A stretch of 8,602 nt of DNA from JANMEX01 sp043744175 (GTDB lineage Bacteria > Pseudomonadota > Alphaproteobacteria > Rhizobiales > Rhizobiaceae): assembly GCA_043744175.1 (NCBI GenBank), contig JAYTVD010000024.1, positions 1-8,602 of the forward strand, written 5' to 3'. Below, one piece after another: positions 1 to 5,890 of this stretch; the first letter of the stretch is position 1, and the number at the start of each line of letters is the position of its first letter. The position numbers and the translations under genes are program-made. The notes under the pieces are model-generated. The model had not been told where the DNA came from and did not search any database. It saw nothing but the letters and a program-made list of their open reading frames with translations.

Positions 1-186
1 CTTGAAGCTTTGGGCGCGGAAGTCGTTGCCGCCGCCTGCATCATTGACCGTTCTGCAGGAAAATCAGATGTGGGTGCGCCGTTGATTGCACTGGCGCAAT
101 ATGCGGTTCCCGCCTACGATGCCGACAAATTGCCGCCGGAATTGGCCGCCATTCCAGCAGTTAAGCCGGGAAGCCGGAATATTTAG
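1..186 (+). CDS. pyrE: Orotate phosphoribosyltransferase, C-terminal part (5' end outside window)
   Basis: The first reading frame is open from the window edge to a TAG stop at 184-186 and encodes 61 residues. They include GAEVVAAACIIDRS, then PLIALAQYAVPAYDAD, and end in PAVKPGSRNI. This matches my recollection of the C-terminus of rhizobial PyrE, including the VPAY stretch and the terminal KPGSR. PyrE transfers the phosphoribosyl group of PRPP to orotate, giving orotidine 5'-phosphate in cytoplasmic UMP synthesis. The PRPP-binding loop lies upstream and cannot be checked here. A pyrE followed by a DUF2062 gene and acpS is a known order in Hyphomicrobiales, which supports the call. The gap to the next gene is 86 bp and shows no obvious terminator hairpin. 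The assignment rests on recalled family similarity only. Confidence 0.88.
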   Translation, partial: LEALGAEVVAAACIIDRSAGKSDVGAPLIALAQYAVPAYDADKLPPELAAIPAVKPGSRNI

Positions 187-272
187 ACGTCAGTCTTAAA
201 TCCGTTGCAATACTCACTACCTATGCTGCGTCTCACGCTGGCGAGTCTGGCAAAAAGGGCAATTTTTCGAAA

Positions 273-827
273 ATGATATTGAAGTCGCGCCAAGAAATTA
301 AATGGACTGACCGGCTCAGAAATTTGTTCTGGCCGAAAAAGTCCTATTGGCGCTCGCTGCAATATTTTGGCAAACGTATTTTGCGTATCCGCGCTACGCC
401 ACATGCGCTGGCGTTGGGGTTTGCAATTGGTGTGTTTGCGGCCTTTACACCGCCCGGTATCCATGTGCCATTAGCTGTTTTTATCGCCTGGGCAATTGGC
501 GCGAATATGATTTCTGCCGCCTTGGCAACCGCTATTTCCAACCCGTTTACGTTTATACCCATTGGCGCGATGGATTTGAAGGTGGGTCACTTATTCTTTG
601 GGCATCACGGCGGCCCCAACGTGCCGCTTGAGAATATTATGCCAATGATGATGCACATGAATTTTGGTGGCATGTGGGGGCCATTTTTTAAGCCATTTTT
701 GTTCGGATCTGTCCTTTTAGGTGTCGGGTTTGCAATTCCTGCCTATTTTGCAGTTTATTTCGCCGCCAAGTCTTTCGAGAGTAACAAACGGCTGCGATCA
801 GAGCGGAAAGCGGCTGTCATAGAATGA
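273..827 (+). CDS. DUF2062 domain membrane protein
   Basis: This encodes a 184-residue protein with the look of the DUF2062 family, whose function is not established. After a basic N-terminus (residues 1-40, several Lys/Arg and Trp) come a glycine- and alanine-rich membrane stretch at about 45-98 and a second at about 141-166. The first holds the family-like pieces FAAFTPPGIHVPLAVF (residues 55-70) and ISNPFTFIPI (88-97), which correspond to the TPF-x-G and NP-x-TF motifs of relatives. The C-terminus is charged. Between the membrane stretches is an unusual Met/His-rich loop (residues 111-134). The start at 273 is the only methionine before the domain. A weak AAAGGG lies at 254-259, about 13 nt upstream. 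The stop overlaps the acpS start (ATGA), so the two are probably translationally coupled. Family membership is fairly sure; the role is unknown. Confidence 0.82.
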   Translation: MILKSRQEIKWTDRLRNLFWPKKSYWRSLQYFGKRILRIRATPHALALGFAIGVFAAFTPPGIHVPLAVFIAWAIGANMISAALATAISNPFTFIPIGAMDLKVGHLFFGHHGGPNVPLENIMPMMMHMNFGGMWGPFFKPFLFGSVLLGVGFAIPAYFAVYFAAKSFESNKRLRSERKAAVIE

Positions 828-1234
828 TAATAGGCCTTGGCAGCGATCTCATCGACATCAGGCGCATTGAAAAATCGCTTGAAAAATATGGCGCACGCTT
901 CACAACACGGCTTTTCACAGACATTGAGCAAAAGAAGTCCGATGGTCGCCATCAGCGCGCCGCGTCTTATGCCAAGCGGTTCGCGGCCAAAGAGGCTTGC
1001 GCCAAGGCGCTGGGCACCGGCATTTCACGCGGTGTATTTTGGCGGGATATGGGCGTTTCAAATCTGCCAAGTGGAAAGCCGACTATGGTGCTTACCGGCG
1101 GGGCGGCGGTGCGTCTAGCGGAGATGATCCCCATAGGACACAATCCCGCAATCCATCTGACCATCACCGATGACTACCCTTTAGCGCAGGCGTTTGTCAT
1201 CATCGAAGCCGTCCCTGCCACGCAATCGCTTTAA
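824..1234 (+). CDS. acpS: Holo-[acyl-carrier-protein] synthase
   Basis: AcpS moves the 4'-phosphopantetheine group of coenzyme A onto the conserved serine of acyl carrier protein, activating it for fatty acid synthesis in the cytoplasm. The 136-residue product begins with the family motif GLGSDLIDIRRIE (residues 4-16), in which D8 is the expected Mg-binding aspartate. It continues with KRFAAKEACAKALGTG (51-66), in which E57 is the second metal ligand. The C-terminal strand HLTITDDYPLAQAFV (111-125) is typical of alphaproteobacterial forms. Length is normal for the family. The ATG at 824 overlaps the DUF2062 stop by 4 bp, which fixes the start and implies coupled translation. The next gene, lepB, begins 73 bp downstream. 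Nothing is missing or odd. Confidence 0.95.
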   Translation: MIIGLGSDLIDIRRIEKSLEKYGARFTTRLFTDIEQKKSDGRHQRAASYAKRFAAKEACAKALGTGISRGVFWRDMGVSNLPSGKPTMVLTGGAAVRLAEMIPIGHNPAIHLTITDDYPLAQAFVIIEAVPATQSL

Positions 1235-1255
1235 TTAACTCACAAAAAGCGCCGG

Positions 1256-1284
1256 TTGCTCCAAGGTCGCCAATCGACTATGAG
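1256..1284 (+). promoter_or_regulatory. Possible weak promoter upstream of lepB
   Basis: The 73-bp gap between acpS and lepB is the largest within this gene block apart from the pyrE gap. It contains TTGCTC (1256-1261) and TATGAG (1279-1284) separated by 17 bp, a -35/-10-like pair for the housekeeping sigma factor. The matches are only 3 of 6 and 4 of 6 to the classical consensus, so chance is a real alternative. It would give lepB-rnc-era a start point independent of acpS. Confidence 0.22.
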
Positions 1285-1307
1285 AGCGTAAATTACTTGA
1301 GGATGTT

Positions 1308-2057
1308 ATGAGCGTGTCGAATTCAGAAAAAGCCAAAAGCTCCGGCGGTATTGGTGAAACTATCAGCGTCATCGTGCAGGCTTTATTGCTGGCGCTGGTT
1401 ATCCGTTCATTCCTATTCCAGCCGTTCAGCATTCCGTCAGGCTCAATGCGCCCGACGCTCTTAGAAGGCGACTATCTTTTCGTTTCAAAATATTCCTACG
1501 GCTATTCGCATCATTCTCTGCCGTTTTCACCACCATTATTCTCGGGTCGTATTTGGGGCGCAGAGCCAACACGCGGCGATGTGATTGTCTTCAAATTCCC
1601 GCCAAATCCGAGCCTTGATTATATCAAGCGCCTGATTGGCCTGCCGGGCGATAAAATTCAGGTGAAGGACGGCGTTCTGTACATCAACGATGCCGCTGTG
1701 CCGCGCGAGAAGACCCGCCAGATTGATGATTTCGACGTCACTCAAGAGCATCGTCCGGTAGATGTTTACCGCGAGACCCTTCCGAATGGCGTATCCTATG
1801 ACACCCTGGATCTTGGTGACACCATCGGTGACAACACCCGCGAATTCATTGTGCCAGAAGGTCACTATTTCATGATGGGTGATAACCGCGATAATTCCTC
1901 AGATAGTCGCTTCTCGGTCGGCTTTGTACCGTTTGAAAATCTCGAAGGCCGCGCCACCTTGGTGTTCTTCTCCATTGCCGGTAGCCACAGCCCGCTGGAG
2001 CTTTGGACATGGCCAACGCAGTTGCGCTTCAACCGCTTCTTTAACTGGGTCAACTAA
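1308..2057 (+). CDS. lepB: Signal peptidase I
   Basis: LepB is the membrane-anchored serine protease that removes signal peptides from secreted proteins on the periplasmic side. The 249-residue product has one N-terminal hydrophobic helix (about residues 18-37). It is followed by the box B motif IPSGSMRPTL (42-51) with the nucleophile S46, box D DYIKRLIGLPGD (104-115) with the general-base K107, and box E GDNRDNSSDSR (191-201). Together these form the Ser/Lys dyad enzyme. The start is supported by GAGG at 1299-1302, five bases before the ATG at 1308. The TAA stop shares its last A with the rnc ATG, so lepB and rnc are almost certainly co-translated. The lepB-rnc-era order is widely conserved in bacteria. 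No truncation or missing catalytic residue is seen. Confidence 0.97.
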   Translation: MSVSNSEKAKSSGGIGETISVIVQALLLALVIRSFLFQPFSIPSGSMRPTLLEGDYLFVSKYSYGYSHHSLPFSPPLFSGRIWGAEPTRGDVIVFKFPPNPSLDYIKRLIGLPGDKIQVKDGVLYINDAAVPREKTRQIDDFDVTQEHRPVDVYRETLPNGVSYDTLDLGDTIGDNTREFIVPEGHYFMMGDNRDNSSDSRFSVGFVPFENLEGRATLVFFSIAGSHSPLELWTWPTQLRFNRFFNWVN

Positions 2058-2773
2058 TGCCTCTTTCGGCAAATCGGCAGAAAGTAATCGCCGCACGGCT
2101 ATCGGCGTCAACAGGCTATAATTTCGTTGATTTGGAACGGCTGGACCGGGCGCTAACACATTCCAGCGCCCGTAATCACGCCACAGCCAACTATGAGCGG
2201 CTGGAATTTTTGGGCGACCGCGTGCTGGGTCTTGTGGTGGCGGAACTGCTGTTCGCAGCCTTTCCGGAAGCCGACGAAGGCGACATGTCGCTGCGTTTCA
2301 ACCAGTTGGTGGACGCCAAGACATGCGCAGAAATCGCCATGGAACTTGAAATACCAAAATTACTGCGCGCTGGCAGCGATCTTGGCAGCACAGATAGCAA
2401 GCGATTGGTCAGCGTGCGCGCTGATGTCGTGGAAGCGCTGGTCGCCGCTATTTATCTTGATGGTGGCCTCGATGCAGCCCGCGCATTCATAACCAAATTC
2501 TGGGGGAGCCGCATCAATGAGGCAGGTTCCGCCCGCCGTGATGCCAAAACCGAGTTGCAAGAATGGGCGCACCGCGATAGCGCAACCGCCCCGGTCTATG
2601 CTATCGTCAGCCGCGACGGACCCGATCATGATCCGCATTTCGCAGTTTCGGTCACCGTCGGTTCATATCCCGTCGGCACCGGCCATGGTCGTTCCAAGCG
2701 TCTTGCCGAACAAGATGCTGCCCGCCAATTTCTAATTGCCCGCTCCGTGTGGAGCCCAGAGGAAAATATATAG
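2057..2773 (+). CDS. rnc: Ribonuclease III
   Basis: RNase III cuts double-stranded RNA. It processes the rRNA precursor and regulates some mRNAs. The 238-residue protein has an N-terminal endonuclease domain (about 5-150) with the signature ERLEFLGDRVLGL (47-59). By alignment to the E. coli catalytic residues E38, D45, D114 and E117, the equivalents here are E47, D54, D123 and E126, all present. A C-terminal double-stranded-RNA-binding domain spans about 162-230, from DAKTELQEWAH through GRSKRLAEQDAARQFL. The signature has R where many bacteria have S, a form I recall from rhizobial proteins. The ATG at 2057 overlaps the lepB stop by one base and has no strong ribosome-binding site, fitting translational coupling. 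era follows after 1 bp. Confidence 0.97.
   Translation: MPLSANRQKVIAARLSASTGYNFVDLERLDRALTHSSARNHATANYERLEFLGDRVLGLVVAELLFAAFPEADEGDMSLRFNQLVDAKTCAEIAMELEIPKLLRAGSDLGSTDSKRLVSVRADVVEALVAAIYLDGGLDAARAFITKFWGSRINEAGSARRDAKTELQEWAHRDSATAPVYAIVSRDGPDHDPHFAVSVTVGSYPVGTGHGRSKRLAEQDAARQFLIARSVWSPEENI
2758..2762 (+). promoter_or_regulatory. Ribosome-binding site deciding the era start
   Basis: AGAGG lies inside the end of rnc, 12 bases before the ATG at 2775. An in-frame upstream ATG at 2736 has no comparable purine-rich stretch and would add 13 residues (beginning MPAPCGAQRK) with no counterpart in the Era family. The site therefore favours 2775. Confidence 0.6.
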
Positions 2774-2774
2774 T

Positions 2775-3692
2775 ATGGTTGAAACCACCGGCACCGATGC
2801 CGAAACACACTCCGGCTTTGTCGCCCTGCTTGGCGCGACCAATGCCGGTAAATCGACGCTGGTAAATCAGCTGGTCGGAACCAAAGTCTCCATCGTGTCT
2901 CACAAGGTGCAAACCACGCGTGCGCTCATTCGCGGTATTGTTACCGCGGGTAATGCGCAGATTGTGCTTATTGATACACCCGGCATTTTCAAACCCCGCC
3001 GCCGCTTGGACCGCGCCATGGTCACAACCGCTTGGTCCGGCGCGAAGGATGCCGACATTGTGCTGTTCATGGTCGATGCCGAGCGCGGTTTTAAGGGTGA
3101 TGCTGCCGAGATTCTGACCTCACTGAAAGACAGCCACAATCGCAATGTTTTGGTGCTCAACAAAGTCGATCAGGTCGACCCGCCAAAGCTGCTCGAACTT
3201 GCCACCCACGCCTCCAGCATTGCCAATTTTGAAGCTGTTTTCATGATCTCTGCGCTGAAAGGCTCCGGCTGCAAGGATTTGGTCAAATGGGTCAGCGCGG
3301 CGCTGCCGAAGGGGCCGTGGTTCTATCCGGAAGACCAGATTACAGATCTTCCAATGCGCAGTCTGGCGGCGGAAATCACCCGCGAAAAGCTCTATGATCG
3401 CCTGCATCAAGAATTGCCGTATCATTCTCATGTCGAAACCGAAAAATGGGAAGAGATGAAAAACGGCGATGTTCGCATCCAGCAGGTCATTTATGTTGAG
3501 CGCGAAAGCCAAAAGAAGATCGTGCTTGGCCACAATGGTTCGACCATCAAAGCTATCGGCTCTTCCTCCCGTGCGGAAATTGGCGCAACGCTGGGCCAAA
3601 AAGTGCATCTGTTTCTCTTCGTCAAAGTGCGCGAAAACTGGGGTGATGATCCAGAGCGCTACCGCGAAATGGGCCTGACGTTTTCGTCTTGA
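2775..3692 (+). CDS. era: GTPase Era, 16S rRNA-binding ribosome assembly factor
   Basis: Era is an essential GTPase that binds the 3' end of 16S rRNA and assists 30S subunit maturation. The 305-residue product carries all GTPase motifs in order: G1 GATNAGKST (20-28), G2 QTTRA (46-50), G3 DTPG (67-70), G4 NKVD (129-132) and G5 SALKG (159-163). A C-terminal type II KH RNA-binding domain follows (about 205-290) with the GxxG loop as GHNG (252-255), then STIKAIG. Most relatives I recall have GKGG there. I chose ATG 2775 over the in-frame ATG at 2736 because it follows the rnc stop directly, has AGAGG upstream, and gives the normal family length and N-terminus. It belongs to the lepB-rnc-era unit. 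recO follows after 30 bp. Confidence 0.97.
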   Translation: MVETTGTDAETHSGFVALLGATNAGKSTLVNQLVGTKVSIVSHKVQTTRALIRGIVTAGNAQIVLIDTPGIFKPRRRLDRAMVTTAWSGAKDADIVLFMVDAERGFKGDAAEILTSLKDSHNRNVLVLNKVDQVDPPKLLELATHASSIANFEAVFMISALKGSGCKDLVKWVSAALPKGPWFYPEDQITDLPMRSLAAEITREKLYDRLHQELPYHSHVETEKWEEMKNGDVRIQQVIYVERESQKKIVLGHNGSTIKAIGSSSRAEIGATLGQKVHLFLFVKVRENWGDDPERYREMGLTFSS

Positions 3693-3722
3693 TATTGGCT
3701 CACAATCCAGCAAAGTCCTGAC

Positions 3723-4463
3723 ATGGAATGGGTTGACCAAGGTATTATCTTAGGCACCAAGAAACACGGCGAAACTAGCGCCATTGTTGAATTGATGACG
3801 CGTGACCATGGTCGTCATCAGGGGATCGTGCGCGGGGGCCGCTCGCAGCGGCTTCAACCACTGTTGCAAACCGGCAACCATGTGGAAGTTACATGGCGGG
3901 CACGGCTGGACGAGCATCTCGGTCAATTCCAACTCGAACCCATCACCTTCTCCGCCGCACGCCTCATCGAAAGCCAGATGGCACTGAACGGCCTGCAACT
4001 GCTCGCGTCACACCTACGCTTACTGCCGGACCGCGATCCGCACGCCTCGCTGTTTGAAGCGCTGGTCGCCATTATCGAGCATTTTGAGGACGCGCCTCTC
4101 GCTGCCGAACTGATGGTGCGCTTTGAGCTGCGCTTGCTGGAGGAACTCGGCTTTGGCCTTGATCTCACTGAATGCGCGGCCACAGGCAAGCGCACCGATC
4201 TCATTTATGTCTCGCCAAAATCGGGCAGGGCGGTGTCGCGTGAAGCAGGCAAGCCGTGGGCGGACAAGTTATTTGCCCTGCCGCAATTCCTCGAAACTAC
4301 GCCCGGCTGTGGCGCAACGGCGCTTGAAACCCGCGATGCGTGGAAGCTGGTTGGCTTCTTCCTAGACCGCAATGTCTATCAGCCGCGCGGTCTTGCCCCG
4401 CCCGATACGCGGGCGGCCTTTCTGGTTCACGTCCTAAAAGCGCTGGAACGTCACGCAGGCTGA
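3723..4463 (+). CDS. recO: DNA repair protein RecO
   Basis: RecO works with RecR (and RecF) to load RecA onto single-stranded DNA coated by SSB in gap repair. The 246-residue protein has an N-terminal OB-fold (about 1-80, starting MEWVDQGIILGTKKHGE and including RGGRSQRLQPLLQTG). A helical C-terminal part includes LRLLEELGFGLDLTECA (137-152) and YVSPKSGRAVSREAG (162-176). The only cysteines are C151 and C196, so the four-cysteine zinc site of Deinococcus RecO is absent; I believe this is usual in alphaproteobacteria. It lies 30 bp after era with no clear ribosome-binding site at 3723 and no terminator in the gap, so it is probably read from the same transcript. Its 3' end overlaps the oppositely directed transporter gene by 13 bp. 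Confidence 0.94.
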   Translation: MEWVDQGIILGTKKHGETSAIVELMTRDHGRHQGIVRGGRSQRLQPLLQTGNHVEVTWRARLDEHLGQFQLEPITFSAARLIESQMALNGLQLLASHLRLLPDRDPHASLFEALVAIIEHFEDAPLAAELMVRFELRLLEELGFGLDLTECAATGKRTDLIYVSPKSGRAVSREAGKPWADKLFALPQFLETTPGCGATALETRDAWKLVGFFLDRNVYQPRGLAPPDTRAAFLVHVLKALERHAG

Positions 4464-5677
4464 AGCGCTGGCCGCACCACTGGTTTTTCTTCAATCGGCC
4501 AATGCACAATCGCCGCGAAAATGCCCAGCACCACGCCCAGCCACCAGACCGGATTATACGAATGGAATTTCACAAAGAAATAACCGCCCAGCCAAATGCC
4601 GATGAACGAACCAATTTGGTGCGATAAAAATACCATGCCACCCAAAAGCCCGAGATGGCGCGTGCCGAACATAATCGCCACCAGCGCATTGGTTGGTGGC
4701 ACGGTGGAGAGCCAGAGCAGACCCATAACGGCCGAAAAAATCACTACCGAAGTTGGTGTCTGCGGAAACAGCAAGAACGCCGTGACGGCAATGGAGCGGC
4801 CGATATAGATGTAGGCCAGAAAATACGGCTTGGAATATTTCTGCCCAATTATGCCCGAGGCAAGCGAGCCGATGATATTGAAAAAGCCAATCAGCGACAG
4901 CCCGATAACCGCATATTTGGCTTCAATACCAATATCGCCAAGATAGGCCGGAAAATGCGCGGTGATAAAGGCCACTTGGAAGCCGCAGACGAAAAACCCT
5001 GTGGTTAAAAGCACATAGCTGCGATGGCCAAACGCCTCGCGCAGCGCTTGCCCGATGGATTGTTCCGCGCTTTTCTCCTTAATCCGCGCCGCAGACGCAT
5101 TGCCGCGTAGCGGAATGGCCAAAAGTGGAATGATCAGCATCAGCCCGGAAAACATCAACAGTGCCTCGGACCAGCCATACTTCGTTATCAGCGCTTGGCT
5201 AAGGGGGGCAAACACGAACATGCCCGCCGAGCCAGCCGCCGTGCCCATGCCATAAACCAGCGAGCGTTTTTCCGGCACCACATGGCGAGCAAAGGCGGAC
5301 AGCACGACGCCATAAGAACCCGCCGCAATGCCCAGCCCGATCAGCACCCCGCCGCTTAAATAAAGCAGCGATGGCGACGTAGAATTAGCCATCAGCGCGA
5401 GCCCGGAAGCATAAAGCACGCCGGACATAGCCAGCACCCGCCATGTGCCAAAGCGATCCGCAATCGCGCCAAAGAATGGCTGGCCCAAACCCCAAAACAG
5501 ATTTTGAATGGCCATCGCCATGCCAAACGTTGCCCGGTCCCACCCGCGATCCGCCAGCATTGGCAACTGGAAAAACCCCATCGCCGAGCGCGGGCCGAAT
5601 GTCATTAGTGCTATGAGGCAACCTGCCGCGACAATGAGCCAAGGAATGCGGACATCGGATTTTACGGATATGGACAT
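4451..5677 (-). CDS. Major facilitator superfamily transporter, substrate unknown
   Basis: The 408-residue product has about twelve hydrophobic segments along its length and the MFS motif A in the loop after helix 2: GAIADRFGTWR (residues 70-80). A charged central loop (around 205-225, with RIKEKSAEQ) separates two six-helix halves, and the C-terminus is short and proline-rich. It resembles the monocarboxylate/oxalate-formate type of MFS carriers in general layout, but the substrate cannot be read from sequence. An in-frame ATG at 5728 would add 17 polar residues. I prefer the ATG at 5675-5677 because AAGGAG lies nine bases upstream and the protein then starts MSISVKSDVRIPWLIV, just before helix 1. 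It is divergent from nadA, and its 3' end overlaps recO. A role in uptake or export of an NAD precursor is only a guess from position. Confidence 0.88.
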   Translation of the reverse strand: MSISVKSDVRIPWLIVAAGCLIALMTFGPRSAMGFFQLPMLADRGWDRATFGMAMAIQNLFWGLGQPFFGAIADRFGTWRVLAMSGVLYASGLALMANSTSPSLLYLSGGVLIGLGIAAGSYGVVLSAFARHVVPEKRSLVYGMGTAAGSAGMFVFAPLSQALITKYGWSEALLMFSGLMLIIPLLAIPLRGNASAARIKEKSAEQSIGQALREAFGHRSYVLLTTGFFVCGFQVAFITAHFPAYLGDIGIEAKYAVIGLSLIGFFNIIGSLASGIIGQKYSKPYFLAYIYIGRSIAVTAFLLFPQTPTSVVIFSAVMGLLWLSTVPPTNALVAIMFGTRHLGLLGGMVFLSHQIGSFIGIWLGGYFFVKFHSYNPVWWLGVVLGIFAAIVHWPIEEKPVVRPALQPA

Positions 5678-5686
5678 GAGGCAAGA

Positions 5687-5692
5687 CTCCTT
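5687..5692 (-). promoter_or_regulatory. Ribosome-binding site deciding the transporter start
   Basis: Read on the minus strand this is AAGGAG, nine bases before the ATG whose A is at 5677. It is the strongest Shine-Dalgarno match near this gene and favours the shorter 408-residue protein over the start at 5728. Confidence 0.75.
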
Positions 5693-5794
5693 GTGCAACG
5701 GATTTTTGTTGTAACCACCAACACTCATTCACACAAATTGAAAGTTTTGACCGAAGCATCGCTTTGGGTGATGATTGTTTCTGCAATGACATTC

Positions 5795-5811
5795 AATGCA
5801 TCCCTTGCATT
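5795..5811. promoter_or_regulatory. Perfect palindrome, candidate operator of nadA
   Basis: AATGCA and TGCATT form a perfect 6-bp inverted repeat with a 5-bp centre, symmetric in the way of a dimeric repressor site. A TGCAATG (5782-5788) just upstream repeats part of the half-site. It overlaps the best -35-like hexamer of nadA. NAD synthesis operons in alphaproteobacteria are known to have repressors (NadQ, NrtR), but I cannot say that this sequence matches either one's consensus. Confidence 0.35.
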
Positions 5812-5840
5812 CGCCACACTCCCCCCATAAATCAGTAACT

Positions 5841-5868
5841 GCTTTGCAACCGATATCCGGCGCAAAGC
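5841..5868 (+). promoter_or_regulatory. Inverted repeat just upstream of the nadA ribosome-binding site
   Basis: GCTTTGC (5841-5847) and GCAAAGC (5862-5868) are perfect inverted copies separated by 14 bases. The right arm ends nine bases before the purine-rich GAGGGGAGAG at 5878-5887 that should be the nadA ribosome-binding site. It could be a second operator half-site pair or a 5'-leader hairpin. There is no U-tract, so it is not a classical terminator. Confidence 0.35.
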
Positions 5869-5890
5869 GTCAATTGCGAGGGGAGAGCGC

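Larger units (their letters stand above)
5678..5890. promoter_or_regulatory. Divergent control region between the MFS gene and nadA
   Basis: This 213-bp non-coding stretch must hold the promoters of both divergent genes. I see several short inverted repeats: TGTTG-N7-CAACA (5707-5723); CCGAAGC-ATC-GCTTTGG with one G-T mismatch (5751-5767); AATG-A-CATT (5785-5793); AATGCA-TCCCT-TGCATT (5795-5811); and GCTTTGC-N14-GCAAAGC (5841-5868). A possible nadA promoter pairs TTGCAT (5805-5810) with TAAATC (5828-5833) at 17-bp spacing. Its -35 would lie inside the 5795-5811 palindrome, a fit for repressor control. No transcription start can be fixed by eye. Confidence 0.5.

Noticed and set aside
187..272. 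A promoter between pyrE and the DUF2062 gene, from TTGCAA (205-210) and TATGCT (222-227).
   Set aside because: The spacing is only 11 bp, far from the usual 16-18, so the pair is not credible.
3120..3740. A 206-codon open frame on the minus strand across era and into the start of recO.
   Set aside because: It lies almost wholly antisense to era, whose GTPase and KH motifs are all intact on the plus strand. Its product shows no recognisable domain.
3723..4463. RecO as defective because it lacks the four-cysteine zinc site.
   Set aside because: Only two cysteines are present, but the rest of the protein is full length, and I believe loss of this site is ordinary in alphaproteobacterial RecO.
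4655..5008. A 117-codon plus-strand frame inside the transporter region.
   Set aside because: It is opposite a complete MFS protein with a good ribosome-binding site. The product has no hydrophobic or domain pattern of its own.
5675..5728. A 17-residue extension of the transporter from the ATG at 5728.
   Set aside because: The internal start at 5677 has AAGGAG at proper spacing, while the extension is polar and lies before the first membrane helix, over the ribosome-binding site.
5841..5868. Reading the GCTTTGC/GCAAAGC repeat as a rho-independent terminator or attenuator.
   Set aside because: There is no run of T after the right arm, and the 14-base loop is long. An operator or leader hairpin is more likely.
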